Assembly: GCA_018267135.1 (NCBI GenBank)
Contig: JAFDZA010000006.1
Location: forward strand, 1-32,271
Origin: Bacteroidota bacterium
Lineage (GTDB): Bacteria; Bacteroidota; Bacteroidia; Cytophagales; Cyclobacteriaceae
DNA: 32,271 nt
Direction: 5' to 3'
The first letter of the stretch is position 1. Every line of letters begins with the position of its first letter. The position numbers and the translations under genes were made by a program. The notes beneath the pieces were generated by a model. It did not search any database. It saw only the letters and a list, made by a program, of their open reading frames with translations, and was not told the origin of the DNA. Positions 22,360-32,160 of the stretch are shown here, piece after piece.

Positions 22360-24758
22360 GATAGTTTTCTTTTCGCTGTAAAGGTAACGGCCAAGGTTGA
22401 AAAACCTACTACGCTGATGCTGCTCAGCGGCATCAGTACCGCAGCCACTAAAGGGGTAAGGTGCCCGCTCATGGCAAACGTGAGCGCTACCGCGTTGTAT
22501 AAAAACGAAATAACAAATGCGGTTTTTAAAATAGTAATAGATGATTTTGACAAGGCTATAAATTTATCGAGTTGGCCCAGTTGGCTACCGTCTAAAATTC
22601 CATCGCAGGCAGGCGAAAAAGTACCGGCCCGGTCAGTTACAGCTAAGCCTACATCACTTTGCTTGAGTGCCCCGGAGTCGTTTAATCCATCGCCCACCAT
22701 CAATACTGTTTTTCCGTTTTGCTGCAGATTAAAAATATACTCCAACTTATCGTGCGGGCTTTGATTAAAAAAAAACAAGGTTGATGGAGGGAATAATTTT
22801 CGCAATTCATCTGATTGAGTTTGTTTGTCGCCCGAAAGCAAAGCATCCATTTTAGAGCCCAGCGCTTCAATCATTCGTTTTATGTTTTTCCGAATAACCG
22901 TGGCGATCAGAAAATAGCCGATCACCTCATTGTTAACCGCAACAAAAACAGAAGAGCCTTCGGCCTGCACCACGGGAGAAGCCCCCACAAACAAGGCCGA
23001 ACCGATGCGGTAGGTTTGCCCATCAATTACTCCTTCTATTCCCTGGCCGGGTATTTCCTTAAAATTTGAAATGACTTTTAACGGATTGCTGAAAGTGATG
23101 GATGTTATCATCATACTCAACGGGTGAGAAGATGCTCCAGTTAGTGTATGGATGGCGGCCTGCTCTTCGTCTGTCAGTTTCCCGATAAATTCAATTTTCG
23201 GTTTTTCGCCATGTGTTATTGTGCCGGTTTTATCAAGCACTACGGAGTTTATGGCCGCCAGACGTTCAACCACATCGGCATTTTTAAGATAGAGTTTATG
23301 CCTGCCCAAAACCCGCAACGTATTTCCAAATGTAAAAGGAGCCGACAGAGCCAGCGCACAAGGGCAGGCTACCATTAGCACAGACGTAAGCACCAGCCAC
23401 ATCTGAGCGGGGGTCGTAATTTGCCAATAGATGGCCGTAGCAAATGCAAGGAAGAGCACAATCCAGGTAAACCTGCGGGCAGCCCGGTCAATCATTTTTT
23501 TGTAATGGCTTTCGTTTGTTTTGCCAAACGCGGGGTTGTTCCACAAACTGGTAAGATGGCTTTGCGAAACAGATTTTTCTACCACCATTTCCACGGGTTG
23601 CCCTATCAGCCGCCCTCCGGCATAAACTAAATCACCCGGGTTGGCTTTTACCGGCCTCGATTCGCCCGTTACAAAACTGTAATCAATAAAGGCAGGGGCA
23701 CTAATCAGTTTACTATCGGCCGGCACAATCTCCATGTTGCGAAGCCGGATTGGGTCGCCCGGCAAAAGTTGATGCACAATAACCGACTTCCATCCGTCAT
23801 TTTCCTTTCTCTGTACAGCCAGCGGAAAGTACGACTTAAAATCACGGTCGAATGCCAGGCTTTCATACGTTTTGTTTTGAAACCATCGGCCGGTTAATAA
23901 AAAGAAAACTAACCCGGTAAAAGAATCAAAATAACCCGGGCCGGTATGGCTGAGAATATCGTAGGCACTCCGGAAAAATAGCGCCATAAGGCCGGCCGCA
24001 ATGGGTACATCAATGTTGATTTGCCGTTGGGTAAAACTTTTCCAGGCCGATTTCAGGTAGTCGGATGAACTGTATATAAAAACCGGAATGGAGAGCAACA
24101 GGTTGAGCCATGAAAAAATGCGTGTTAAAAAAGCATCGGCACGGGCTATGCCCAAGTACTCGGGAAAACTGAAGAGCATGACATTGCCAAAACAAAACCC
24201 GGCCAGCGCCAGTTTGAGCAGAAGTGCTTTGTTGTCAGTCTTTTTGTTTGATTGTGACTGGGTGCCGTCTAATGTGATAAGTGGGGCATACCCTAACGAA
24301 TGGAGTGTTGCCGCAATATGACTAAGCTTAGTGTGAGACGGGTTAAAATCAATGGTAACACTTTTTTGAGTAAAGTTAGTTTCAGAGCGCAACACACCGC
24401 CATCTATTTTTGGCAGATTTTCCAGCAACCAAATACACGATACGCAATGAATAGCGGGGATCGAAAAAGTGACGCGGGCAAAATGATCGGAATCGAACGA
24501 TAGTAATTTTTTTCGAATGAGTTTTTCATCCAGATACAAAAAATTCTCGTCAGCCCGTTCGCGCTGCGAAACACCGGGGTGCTGGTCCAGCTGATAGTAC
24601 CGGCACAGATTATTGGCATTCAGGATTTCATACACCGTTTGGCATCCGTAGCAGCAAAAAACTTTTTCGTCAAGCCAAAGTTTTTCTTGGCAAAGTTGCC
24701 CGCAGTGGTAACAGAGCGTGTCGGTATGTGGTTCTTTAATGCTTACTTCAGGGTTCAT
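22356..24758 (-). CDS. ccoI: CcoI/FixI copper-transporting P1B-type ATPase
   Basis: 800 residues. The N-terminal Cys-rich motif of CcoI-type pumps (C16, C19, then CCYGC at 35-39) comes first. A heavy-metal-associated domain with HCVSC follows (near residue 105), then paired membrane helices, the actuator motif (DYSFVTGES), the CPC metal site (C465-P466-C467 in VACPCALALS), the phosphorylated aspartate D509 in DKTGTIT, and the hinge (MVGDGLNDSGALKQSDVGLAV). This pump moves copper toward the periplasm for the cbb3 CuB centre. It is coupled by 4-base overlaps to the usp gene before it and to ccoS after it. Confidence 0.95.
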   Translation of the reverse strand: MNPEVSIKEPHTDTLCYHCGQLCQEKLWLDEKVFCCYGCQTVYEILNANNLCRYYQLDQHPGVSQRERADENFLYLDEKLIRKKLLSFDSDHFARVTFSIPAIHCVSCIWLLENLPKIDGGVLRSETNFTQKSVTIDFNPSHTKLSHIAATLHSLGYAPLITLDGTQSQSNKKTDNKALLLKLALAGFCFGNVMLFSFPEYLGIARADAFLTRIFSWLNLLLSIPVFIYSSSDYLKSAWKSFTQRQINIDVPIAAGLMALFFRSAYDILSHTGPGYFDSFTGLVFFLLTGRWFQNKTYESLAFDRDFKSYFPLAVQRKENDGWKSVIVHQLLPGDPIRLRNMEIVPADSKLISAPAFIDYSFVTGESRPVKANPGDLVYAGGRLIGQPVEMVVEKSVSQSHLTSLWNNPAFGKTNESHYKKMIDRAARRFTWIVLFLAFATAIYWQITTPAQMWLVLTSVLMVACPCALALSAPFTFGNTLRVLGRHKLYLKNADVVERLAAINSVVLDKTGTITHGEKPKIEFIGKLTDEEQAAIHTLTGASSHPLSMMITSITFSNPLKVISNFKEIPGQGIEGVIDGQTYRIGSALFVGASPVVQAEGSSVFVAVNNEVIGYFLIATVIRKNIKRMIEALGSKMDALLSGDKQTQSDELRKLFPPSTLFFFNQSPHDKLEYIFNLQQNGKTVLMVGDGLNDSGALKQSDVGLAVTDRAGTFSPACDGILDGSQLGQLDKFIALSKSSITILKTAFVISFLYNAVALTFAMSGHLTPLVAAVLMPLSSISVVGFSTLAVTFTAKRKLS

Positions 24759-25609
24759 TCAGATTCTAAAGATTCATTTTTTAAAGAGTAGGTCCAAACC
24801 AAACTATCGGTATGGTTTACTACATCTTCGGCCACACTGGAGGTAAGCAAGTGGGCAAGCCCGGTACGGCCATGTGTACCCAGCGCAATTAAATCGCCCT
24901 GCACCAAGTTAGTAAACTCAATAATGCCTTGCCGCTTAGAGTGGTGGTTAAAGATATTGAGGGTATAGTGGGTAAGCATAAAATGTGAAGCAAATGTTTC
25001 CAGTCTTTTTCGTGTATCGGTGTCATTTTGAAAATCGCCTGGTGTATTAACCCACACTACGTGCAATTTGGCTTGAAACTTATGCTGCAGGTCTTTTACT
25101 CTCGCTACTAAATTTTCCTGATGCTCGAAGCTAAGGTCGTTAGGAAAAACAATATTTTTTATTGGCCGCAGGGCATTTTTTTTCACCACCATTACCGGAA
25201 CGGGCGACTGCCGCACAATGCGCTCGGCATTCGATCCGATGAAGTATTCTTTTACCCCGCTGGCCCCCGTAGAGCCCATTACTACCAAGTCTATTTTTTT
25301 GGCTGCTATTTGTTCTAAAATGACTGACGTTACCGTACCATATCGGATTTCGCTTACCACTGATACTTCTTCTCCTTTCTTTTTTTTCACTAATGCCTTA
25401 AATTCCTTTTCGGCCTTCTCCTTCATGTCGTGCATAAGTTCTTCTTCAAAATTCAAGGTAGGCATTAACATGGTATCTTGCATAAGCGGAGGCTCAATAA
25501 CATGAATCAGGTAAATTGTTTCACCGGGCTTAGTTGCTAATTCTAATGCTTGTTGGTAAGCATCTATGGCAGCTTTCGAAAAATCGCAGGGAACTAATAT
25601 GTTCTTCAT
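24755..25609 (-). CDS. Tandem-domain universal stress protein
   Basis: 284 residues with two UspA domains, about 1-147 and 150-284. Domain 1 has the full nucleotide-binding signature (MGSTGASGVKEYFIGSNAERIV, then PVPVMVV). Domain 2 keeps a related GTHGRTGLAHLLTSSVAEDVV. It is the first gene of an operon with ccoI and ccoS and overlaps ccoI by 4 bases, so its product is probably made together with the copper pump under low oxygen. Two FNR-like palindromes lie upstream. The role in oxidase biogenesis is inferred from position only. Confidence 0.9.
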   Translation of the reverse strand: MKNILVPCDFSKAAIDAYQQALELATKPGETIYLIHVIEPPLMQDTMLMPTLNFEEELMHDMKEKAEKEFKALVKKKKGEEVSVVSEIRYGTVTSVILEQIAAKKIDLVVMGSTGASGVKEYFIGSNAERIVRQSPVPVMVVKKNALRPIKNIVFPNDLSFEHQENLVARVKDLQHKFQAKLHVVWVNTPGDFQNDTDTRKRLETFASHFMLTHYTLNIFNHHSKRQGIIEFTNLVQGDLIALGTHGRTGLAHLLTSSVAEDVVNHTDSLVWTYSLKNESLESE

Positions 25610-25651
25610 ATTTTCTAATTTTAAGCAGTTCAGTTACGTAGAACGCCTTGG

Positions 25652-25665
25652 TTGTTTATAAACAA
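25652..25665. promoter_or_regulatory. FNR/CRP-like box 1
   Basis: TTGTTTATAAACAA is a perfect 14-base palindrome of the TTG-N8-CAA form bound by FNR-family regulators. It is centred about 49 bases upstream of the tandem usp ATG. Confidence 0.5.
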
Positions 25666-25757
25666 TGGAAGAAGGCTATTCCATTTTATCGGGCTCTTTT
25701 ATAAAATAAATGATTATGCCCGGCAGGCCAAAGCTAACAACATTGCCTTTCTCGCAA

Positions 25758-25773
25758 GTTGATTCAAGTCAAC
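25758..25773. promoter_or_regulatory. FNR/CRP-like box 2
   Basis: GTTGATTCAAGTCAAC contains TTG-N8-CAA and differs from the classical TTGAT-N4-ATCAA in one base of the right half. It lies in the same divergent spacer, about 157 bases upstream of the tandem usp gene and 284 upstream of the 26049 gene. Confidence 0.5.
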
Positions 25774-25919
25774 AAACTGGATGACGAATATCAGGTTTAA
25801 GGATTAACTCAAATAATGAAAAAAAAATTCGATGGCATGAATGACGAATGATAACCAACAACTTACCGATGGAGATAAAAATTCGATAGATAATTTTTAA
25901 GATTTGGGTTAAACCCTGA

Positions 25920-25972
25920 CAAGGCTGATAGTTATGTTAGCCTTGATAAACTCTTTGGGTAGATGATACATT
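25920..25972 (+). promoter_or_regulatory. Inverted repeat and weak promoter before the 26049 gene
   Basis: CAAGGCT at 25920-25926 pairs with AGCCTTG at 25939-25945. TTG at 25943-25945 is followed after 21 bases by TACATTTT near 25967, a partial match to the promoter pattern. The rest of the 439-base spacer (25610-26048), apart from the two FNR-like boxes, shows no gene or RNA. Confidence 0.35.
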
Positions 25973-26048
25973 TTAGTGCACCAGCCGGATTTGAGAAAAT
26001 TATGAAACAAAAAATGAGTTGTTTTAATTTGAATTTAATGTTAAGGCA

Positions 26049-27446
26049 ATGGATGTAAAAGTGAAATTTTTAGGAGCTACCGGCACCGTTACCGGTTCGC
26101 GCTATTTAGTAACCGTTGGAGACTTTCGTTTTCTATTTGATTGCGGATTGTTTCAGGGATTGAAAGAATTACGCCTGCGAAACTGGGATGAGTTTCCGGT
26201 GGAGGCGAAAAGTATTCAGGCTGTGGTCATCAGCCACGCCCACATAGACCATACCGGGTATTTGCCCCGTTTGGTGAGAGAAGGATTTCGGGGACCCATT
26301 TACTGCACACCGCCCACAGCAGATTTAATGGAACTGATGTTGCTGGATTCGGCCAAGCTGCAGGAAGAAGAAGCTGTCTTTGCAAAAAAGCAAGGATACT
26401 CTACGCATACCGACCCGCAGCCGCTATATAATGCAGACGATGTGCAGGAGGTTTTTCCGCTTTTACAGACCTATGACACCGACCAGCGCATTCAACTTCA
26501 TAGCTCAGTAGAAATTGTTTTTCGCAAGGCAGGCCATTTGTTGGGAGCCGCTATTACCGAAGTATTTATAAAAGGAAAACAGCAGACCAAAAAAATTACA
26601 TTTTCGGGCGACCTGGGGCGTTACCACGATGCTATGCTGAGCGAACCCGATGCCATTGAAGATACCGATGTGTTGTTCATTGAATCTACCTACGGAAACA
26701 AGGATAACCCGGTAGGCGAGCCCGGCAAAGAATTAGAACAGATTACCAATGAAACACTTCAACGGGGTGGAGTGTTGCTCATTCCGGCTTTTGCCGTAGG
26801 CCGTACCCAAACATTGTTATATTTTTTTCATCAACTAATAAAAGAAAAACGCATTCCCGATGTGCCGGTATATATAGATAGCCCCATGGCTATTTCGGCC
26901 ACGTACTTATATTATAGACACCCTCAATACCATAAAGTAGATTTTAAGAATTCTGATTTTGCCCGCAGCATGGAAACTAATATGCTGGTATTTGTAAAAA
27001 CAGCCGAACACTCCAAACAATTGAACAGTATCAAGAGTAACGCTATTATTATTTCATCGAGCGGGATGATGACGGGCGGGCGTATTTTGCACCACTTGTA
27101 TCATCGCTTACGAAATAAAAAAGATACTGTGCTGGTTTCAGGCTACCAGGCGGCCGGCACCCGCGGAAGAAAACTGGTAGAAAGAGAAGCAACCATCCGC
27201 ATTTTTGGCGAAGAGGTGCCTGTACTTTGCCACGTAGTAAATATGACATCCCTCTCCGGACATGCCGACCGCAGCGAGCTGTTTCAGTGGATGAAGAATT
27301 TTAAGTCGAAACCCAAAATGGTATTTACGGTGCATGGCGAAGACCCCGATTTGTCAATATATGCCGAAGCTATCCGAAAAGAAATGCGTTGGAATGTAAT
27401 TGTTCCAAAATACCTTGAATCGGTAAGTTTGTTTGAAGGCATATAG
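26049..27446 (+). CDS. Metallo-beta-lactamase/beta-CASP RNase-family protein
   Basis: 465 residues. The first motif is LFDCGLFQG, then the zinc-binding HAHIDH (H63, H65, D67, H68) in VVISHAHIDHTGYLPRL, then GAGHLLGAA-like AGHLLGAAITEVF, FSGDLGR, and IESTYGN. A beta-CASP region (PAFAVGRTQTLLYFFHQL, PVYIDSPMA) and the C-terminal RNA-metabolising segment (ISSSGMMTGGRILHHL, VSGYQAAGTRGRKL, LSGHADRSELFQWM, FTVHGE) complete it. This is the YSH1/CPSF73-like exonuclease family that acts on RNA ends in bacteria and archaea; the substrate in this organism is unknown. It is divergent from the tandem usp gene and may share its low-oxygen control region. It is convergent with the DUF4105 gene. Confidence 0.92.
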   Translation: MDVKVKFLGATGTVTGSRYLVTVGDFRFLFDCGLFQGLKELRLRNWDEFPVEAKSIQAVVISHAHIDHTGYLPRLVREGFRGPIYCTPPTADLMELMLLDSAKLQEEEAVFAKKQGYSTHTDPQPLYNADDVQEVFPLLQTYDTDQRIQLHSSVEIVFRKAGHLLGAAITEVFIKGKQQTKKITFSGDLGRYHDAMLSEPDAIEDTDVLFIESTYGNKDNPVGEPGKELEQITNETLQRGGVLLIPAFAVGRTQTLLYFFHQLIKEKRIPDVPVYIDSPMAISATYLYYRHPQYHKVDFKNSDFARSMETNMLVFVKTAEHSKQLNSIKSNAIIISSSGMMTGGRILHHLYHRLRNKKDTVLVSGYQAAGTRGRKLVEREATIRIFGEEVPVLCHVVNMTSLSGHADRSELFQWMKNFKSKPKMVFTVHGEDPDLSIYAEAIRKEMRWNVIVPKYLESVSLFEGI

Positions 27447-27469
27447 AACAACCCGTTCGAAAAATACAG

Positions 27470-28642
27470 TTATGCTTTTTTAAGCAAAATAAAATTTAAG
27501 ACGGCTCGCATCAGTATAATGCCAACCAGCGGAATTAAAAAAACATGGAGAGCCTGAGGTAATAAAAACCAAAACCCAAGTAATAAAGCACTTACGAGAG
27601 CGGTCATTAAAAAATAGTTTTTCAACCAAGCCGGCTTTTGTTTTTTAAACAAAAAGAAAAAAACAAAAAAATGAGTGGGCAAGGCCCATAACAAATTAAA
27701 GTTATTGGCCGCGGCCCGGTGGTCGGTAGCGATCCAGAGTAACAATAACAACAGGCCAAGACCTCCACAAATAAAAAATAAAATCATGTCGAGCCAGACC
27801 GAAGGCTTCTTACGCACCCGGTCGCGGTAAGTGATGTAGGTTACAACCACAAATAAAATTCCAAATACAACCCATGGATGAAACCACGGGAACGGAAATT
27901 TTTCAGCAGAAGGTTCGTACACTATTTTTTTTGATTTTACCAAGGGCAATCCCAAAGTTTGATTGGTAGCATGATCGAATGAAGATTCGATGTAGTCGGG
28001 CAGAAACATATACTCATAAGGCCGGGCCTTTTTATCCATTGGCAGGCCGAGGCAAATGTCAATACCCAAGTCGCCCCACGGTTGCTGATGCAGGTAGAGG
28101 TCGGTCAGTTGCCGGATGGTATAGTTCGTTTGAATGAATGAGGAGTCAAAAGCTACTTCGTTGCGCAGCACACGCTTAAATACATCGCGCACTTGAGTGG
28201 CACAATTATTATAAAAATAATCGTAGAGATAATCTTTGTTTTCGGGTTGCACATTCCAAACTAAAAACTTAAAAACGGATTGAACTTGTGCGGCCGTAAG
28301 GGAGAGAACCTGTTCGTGTATAAAACGTTGATGTTCAATATAATATTCCTGAAATGCCGGATAAGGGTATACATCCACCGAGTAGAGCAAATGCCCGCGG
28401 GTGAAATTCAGATAAAAATTTGGCTGGTCGAAATTAAACACACCATAATTAAAAAACAGATCGAGGTGGTTTAGCGAATCGCGCACGCGAATGCCACTGT
28501 GGCCGAAAGCAGAGTAGAGTTCCTCCTGAGAGGGGCCGAAGGTGATAATAGAAACATAACTTTGTGTAGATAACTGAACCGGCTGGGAAACCCCCTCGGC
28601 ACTAGCCAGCAGAAGAAACCACCCAAAAAGAATTTTTTTCAT
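27470..28642 (-). CDS. DUF4105 family exported membrane protein
   Basis: 390 residues with a signal peptide (ending near EGVSQ, residue 19). The N-terminal domain (about 28-250) fits DUF4105/Lnb-like proteins: SAFGHSGIRVRD with H48 and YFYNNCATQVRD with C147. This His/Cys pair recalls a permuted NlpC/P60-type thiol hydrolase. The C-terminal part (about 255-390) has around five membrane helices and ends in a KK-rich tail. A periplasmic hydrolase anchored in the inner membrane is the inferred picture; no substrate can be named. It is divergent from the radical SAM gene with a 57-base spacer. Confidence 0.85.
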   Translation of the reverse strand: MKKILFGWFLLLASAEGVSQPVQLSTQSYVSIITFGPSQEELYSAFGHSGIRVRDSLNHLDLFFNYGVFNFDQPNFYLNFTRGHLLYSVDVYPYPAFQEYYIEHQRFIHEQVLSLTAAQVQSVFKFLVWNVQPENKDYLYDYFYNNCATQVRDVFKRVLRNEVAFDSSFIQTNYTIRQLTDLYLHQQPWGDLGIDICLGLPMDKKARPYEYMFLPDYIESSFDHATNQTLGLPLVKSKKIVYEPSAEKFPFPWFHPWVVFGILFVVVTYITYRDRVRKKPSVWLDMILFFICGGLGLLLLLLWIATDHRAAANNFNLLWALPTHFFVFFFLFKKQKPAWLKNYFLMTALVSALLLGFWFLLPQALHVFLIPLVGIILMRAVLNFILLKKA

Positions 28643-28687
28643 TACTTTAAATCTTGCCCAAGATAAAACAATTCATTTTTGAAAAAG

Positions 28688-28695
28688 TAATTTTG
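28688..28695 (+). promoter_or_regulatory. -7 promoter element just before the radical SAM gene
   Basis: TAATTTTG matches TAnnTTTG exactly and ends 4 bases before the ATG at 28700. No good TTG lies 19-20 bases upstream. If used, the transcript would start at or near the ATG. Confidence 0.4.
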
Positions 28696-28699
28696 ATGC

Positions 28700-29719
28700 A
28701 TGAACCACCTGATAGATGGATTTAATTTTTTAAGCAAACAGACACCAACCCGTCTGCAAAACCTGGCCCGGGTCTATTCAAGCTTTAAAATTTCTAAATT
28801 CCAAAAGAAAGTAAGCCATCGCGGAATGCCTATCAGTATATCTATTGAACCTACTACCTCTTGCAATTTGCGCTGCCCCGAGTGCCCCAGCGGTTTGCGG
28901 TCGTTTACCCGCCCCACGGGGATGATGAAACCCGAATTGTTCCATACTGTCATAGACCAACTTGCTCCTACCCTTTCTTACCTTATTTTTTATTTTCAGG
29001 GCGAACCGTTTTTACATCCGCAACTTTTAGAAATGGTAAAACAAGCTTCTCAAAAAAAAATTTATACAGCTACGTCCACCAACGCCCACTATCTGACAGA
29101 CGAAGCCGCCCGAAAAACGGTAGAATCCGGTCTCGATCGTCTCATTATTTCAATAGACGGAACCACTCAGGAAACATACCAAAGCTATCGCATCGGGGGC
29201 AAACTCGATAAGGTAATGGAGGGCACCAAGAATATTATTCGATGGAAAAAAGAATTAAAATCTAAAACACCACATATTATTTTCCAGTTTTTGGTGGTGA
29301 AGCCTAATGAACACCAGCTAGAGGATATTAAAATCATGGCTAAAGAACTGGGCGTAGATGAACTGAAATTTAAAACAGCTCAGATTTACGATTATGAAAA
29401 TGGGTCGGAATTGATTCCGACAATCGAAAAATATTCTCGTTATAAAAAACAAGCAGACGGATCGTATGCCATTAAAAACAAATGGGCAGACGAGTGTTGG
29501 AAGATGTGGCACAGCTGCGTGATTACGTGGGACGGGAAAATAGTGCCCTGCTGCTTCGATAAAGATGCGCGCTATGTTTTGGGCGATTTAAATCAAAAAA
29601 GATTTGCCGAAATCTGGCATGGCGAAAAGTATCATCAGTTTCGCCAGTCTTTATTTGAGGCACGCGCTTCGATCGATATGTGCCGAAACTGTACCGAAGG
29701 GGCAGCCGTTTTTACCTGA
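28700..29719 (+). CDS. Radical SAM/SPASM domain protein
   Basis: 339 residues. The radical SAM cluster motif is C55-x3-C59-x2-C62 in TTSCNLRCPECPSG. GEPFLHPQLLEMV, a TNAHYLTDE strand and LIISIDGTTQETYQSYR follow as in this superfamily. The C-terminal SPASM region holds further cluster Cys residues: WHSCVITWDGKIVPCCFD, GDLNQKRFAEIWHGEKY and DMCRNC. SPASM proteins often modify peptides or act on cofactors; the partner here is not encoded next to it, since no small precursor-peptide ORF with a convincing leader is seen in the flanks. Substrate unknown. About 40 residues precede the core, typical of this Bacteroidota subgroup. Confidence 0.92.
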   Translation: MNHLIDGFNFLSKQTPTRLQNLARVYSSFKISKFQKKVSHRGMPISISIEPTTSCNLRCPECPSGLRSFTRPTGMMKPELFHTVIDQLAPTLSYLIFYFQGEPFLHPQLLEMVKQASQKKIYTATSTNAHYLTDEAARKTVESGLDRLIISIDGTTQETYQSYRIGGKLDKVMEGTKNIIRWKKELKSKTPHIIFQFLVVKPNEHQLEDIKIMAKELGVDELKFKTAQIYDYENGSELIPTIEKYSRYKKQADGSYAIKNKWADECWKMWHSCVITWDGKIVPCCFDKDARYVLGDLNQKRFAEIWHGEKYHQFRQSLFEARASIDMCRNCTEGAAVFT

Positions 29720-29938
29720 ATTATTGCGGAGGCAGGTTGTTTATACCGGGCTGAAATTTTACCACGAGTGTAAAAAAAACACTAAAAAAAAGCACAACAG
29801 ACAACAAGCAAAGATGAATCATATCCCACACATTTAGGATACAAAGGAAGCCATAAGCGAATTTATTTGGCTGGCGTTGAGGCCCCAATCAATGCAGATG
29901 TAATATTTTAGATTATCCCAATACAATTTTTTTACCGA

Positions 29939-29964
29939 AGCCCCGATTTTACATAAATCGGGCT
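29939..29964. repeat. Intergenic hairpin before fur
   Basis: AGCCCCGATTT (29939-29949) and AAATCGGGCT (29955-29964) form a stem with one bulged C and a 5-base loop. There is no following T-tract. The rest of the spacer from 29720 holds only A-rich sequence and nothing coding. The hairpin could be another REP-like remnant or a site ahead of the fur promoter. Confidence 0.5.
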
Positions 29965-29983
29965 ACCTTAATAATTAAGAACG

Positions 29984-29991
29984 TATATTTG
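29984..29991 (+). promoter_or_regulatory. -7 promoter element of the fur operon
   Basis: TATATTTG is an exact TAnnTTTG match, ending 9 bases before the ATG at 30001. This favours the ATG over the TTG at 29989 as the fur start, because the TTG would lie inside the promoter. No clear TTG is seen at the -33 distance. Confidence 0.5.
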
Positions 29992-30000
29992 CGACTCATC

Positions 30001-30465
30001 ATGGCTCTCAACCTTAAGCAATACGAGGCGGTCAGGCAGATTTTTACATCATACCTTGAACAAAAGGCGTTGCGTAAAACATCTGAACGATATATTATTT
30101 TGGAAGAGATATATTCACTTCAGGGCCATTTTGATGTGGAATCGTTGTACGTGCACCTGAAAAACAAAAATTATAGAGTAAGCCGGGCCACAGTCTATAA
30201 CACATTGGATTTGCTGGTAGAGTGTGATTTGGTAAGCAAACACCAATTCGGAAAAAATATAGCGCAATACGAAAAATCGCATGGCAGTAAACAGCACGAT
30301 CACCTTATTTGCACAGACTGCTCTAAAGTATTGGAGTTTTGCGACCCCCGCATTCAAAACATTCAAAATACAGTAGAAGAACTGCTCCATTTTAATGTCG
30401 TGCACCATTCACTAATTTTGTATGCCTCTTGTAAAAAGGAGAACTGCGAAAACAAACGAGTATGA
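30001..30465 (+). CDS. Fur-family metal-responsive repressor
   Basis: 154 residues. The winged-helix DNA-binding domain spans about 10-85 (LRKTSERYIILEEIYSLQGHFDVESLYVHL, then RVSRATVYNTLDLLVECDLV). The metal-binding and dimerisation domain has H99-D100-H101 and two Cys pairs, C104-x2-C107 and C144-x4-C149, as in zinc-structured Fur/Zur/PerR proteins. Which metal or peroxide it senses cannot be told from these residues. The stop overlaps the STAS gene start (ATGA), so it heads a fur-STAS-purA operon. Confidence 0.9.
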   Translation: MALNLKQYEAVRQIFTSYLEQKALRKTSERYIILEEIYSLQGHFDVESLYVHLKNKNYRVSRATVYNTLDLLVECDLVSKHQFGKNIAQYEKSHGSKQHDHLICTDCSKVLEFCDPRIQNIQNTVEELLHFNVVHHSLILYASCKKENCENKRV

Positions 30466-30794
30466 ATTTTGCCCAGGAAATAAAAAACAAAAAACTCATC
30501 TTACGTATCAGCGGTGATCTGATCGGGGAAGACAACGGAACACAAATGATTGCAGCTGTTAATGAAGCCATGAGCCACAACCTGCTCACCTGTATCATAG
30601 ATATAGCAGGCCTTCGTTATATTAATAGTGCGGGCATCGGTGTGCTTATCACCATTTTAACTAAATTCAGAAATAAAGGCGGAGACGTGTATTTGATGAA
30701 CCCTTCCGAAAGTGTGAACAAGTTATTAATCATTACAAAACTCAACTCAATCTTTCAGGTAATTAGCTCCGAAGAGGAAGCGGTAAAGAAATAA
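30462..30794 (+). CDS. STAS-domain anti-sigma factor antagonist
   Basis: 110 residues, a single STAS domain: KKLILRISGDLIGEDNG, TCIIDIAGLRYINSAGIGVL with the likely phospho-acceptor S56, and GGDVYLMNPSESVNKLLIITKLNSIFQV. Such proteins bind a switch kinase or anti-sigma factor in the unphosphorylated state. No kinase or phosphatase partner is encoded nearby. It overlaps fur by 4 bases and precedes purA by 30 bases. Confidence 0.9.
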   Translation: MNFAQEIKNKKLILRISGDLIGEDNGTQMIAAVNEAMSHNLLTCIIDIAGLRYINSAGIGVLITILTKFRNKGGDVYLMNPSESVNKLLIITKLNSIFQVISSEEEAVKK

Positions 30795-32105
<1,311 letters not shown>

Positions 32106-32124
32106 AAAATATTTTTTCAAAGTA

Positions 32125-32154
32125 TTGTGTTAAAATAAAGTTGTTGTACCTTTG
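32125..32154 (+). promoter_or_regulatory. Consensus Bacteroidota promoter
   Basis: TTG at 32125-32127, a 19-base spacer, and TACCTTTG at 32147-32154 match TTG-N19-TAnnTTTG without error. Transcription should begin near 32160. This is the best promoter match in the window and the type often seen ahead of stable RNAs. Confidence 0.75.
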
Positions 32155-32160
32155 CGCTCC

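Noticed and set aside
29720..29983. tRNA or precursor-peptide gene behind the radical SAM gene
   Set aside because: No cloverleaf arms or T-loop were found, and the only frame is antisense-like, Lys/Asn-rich and overlaps the radical SAM end.
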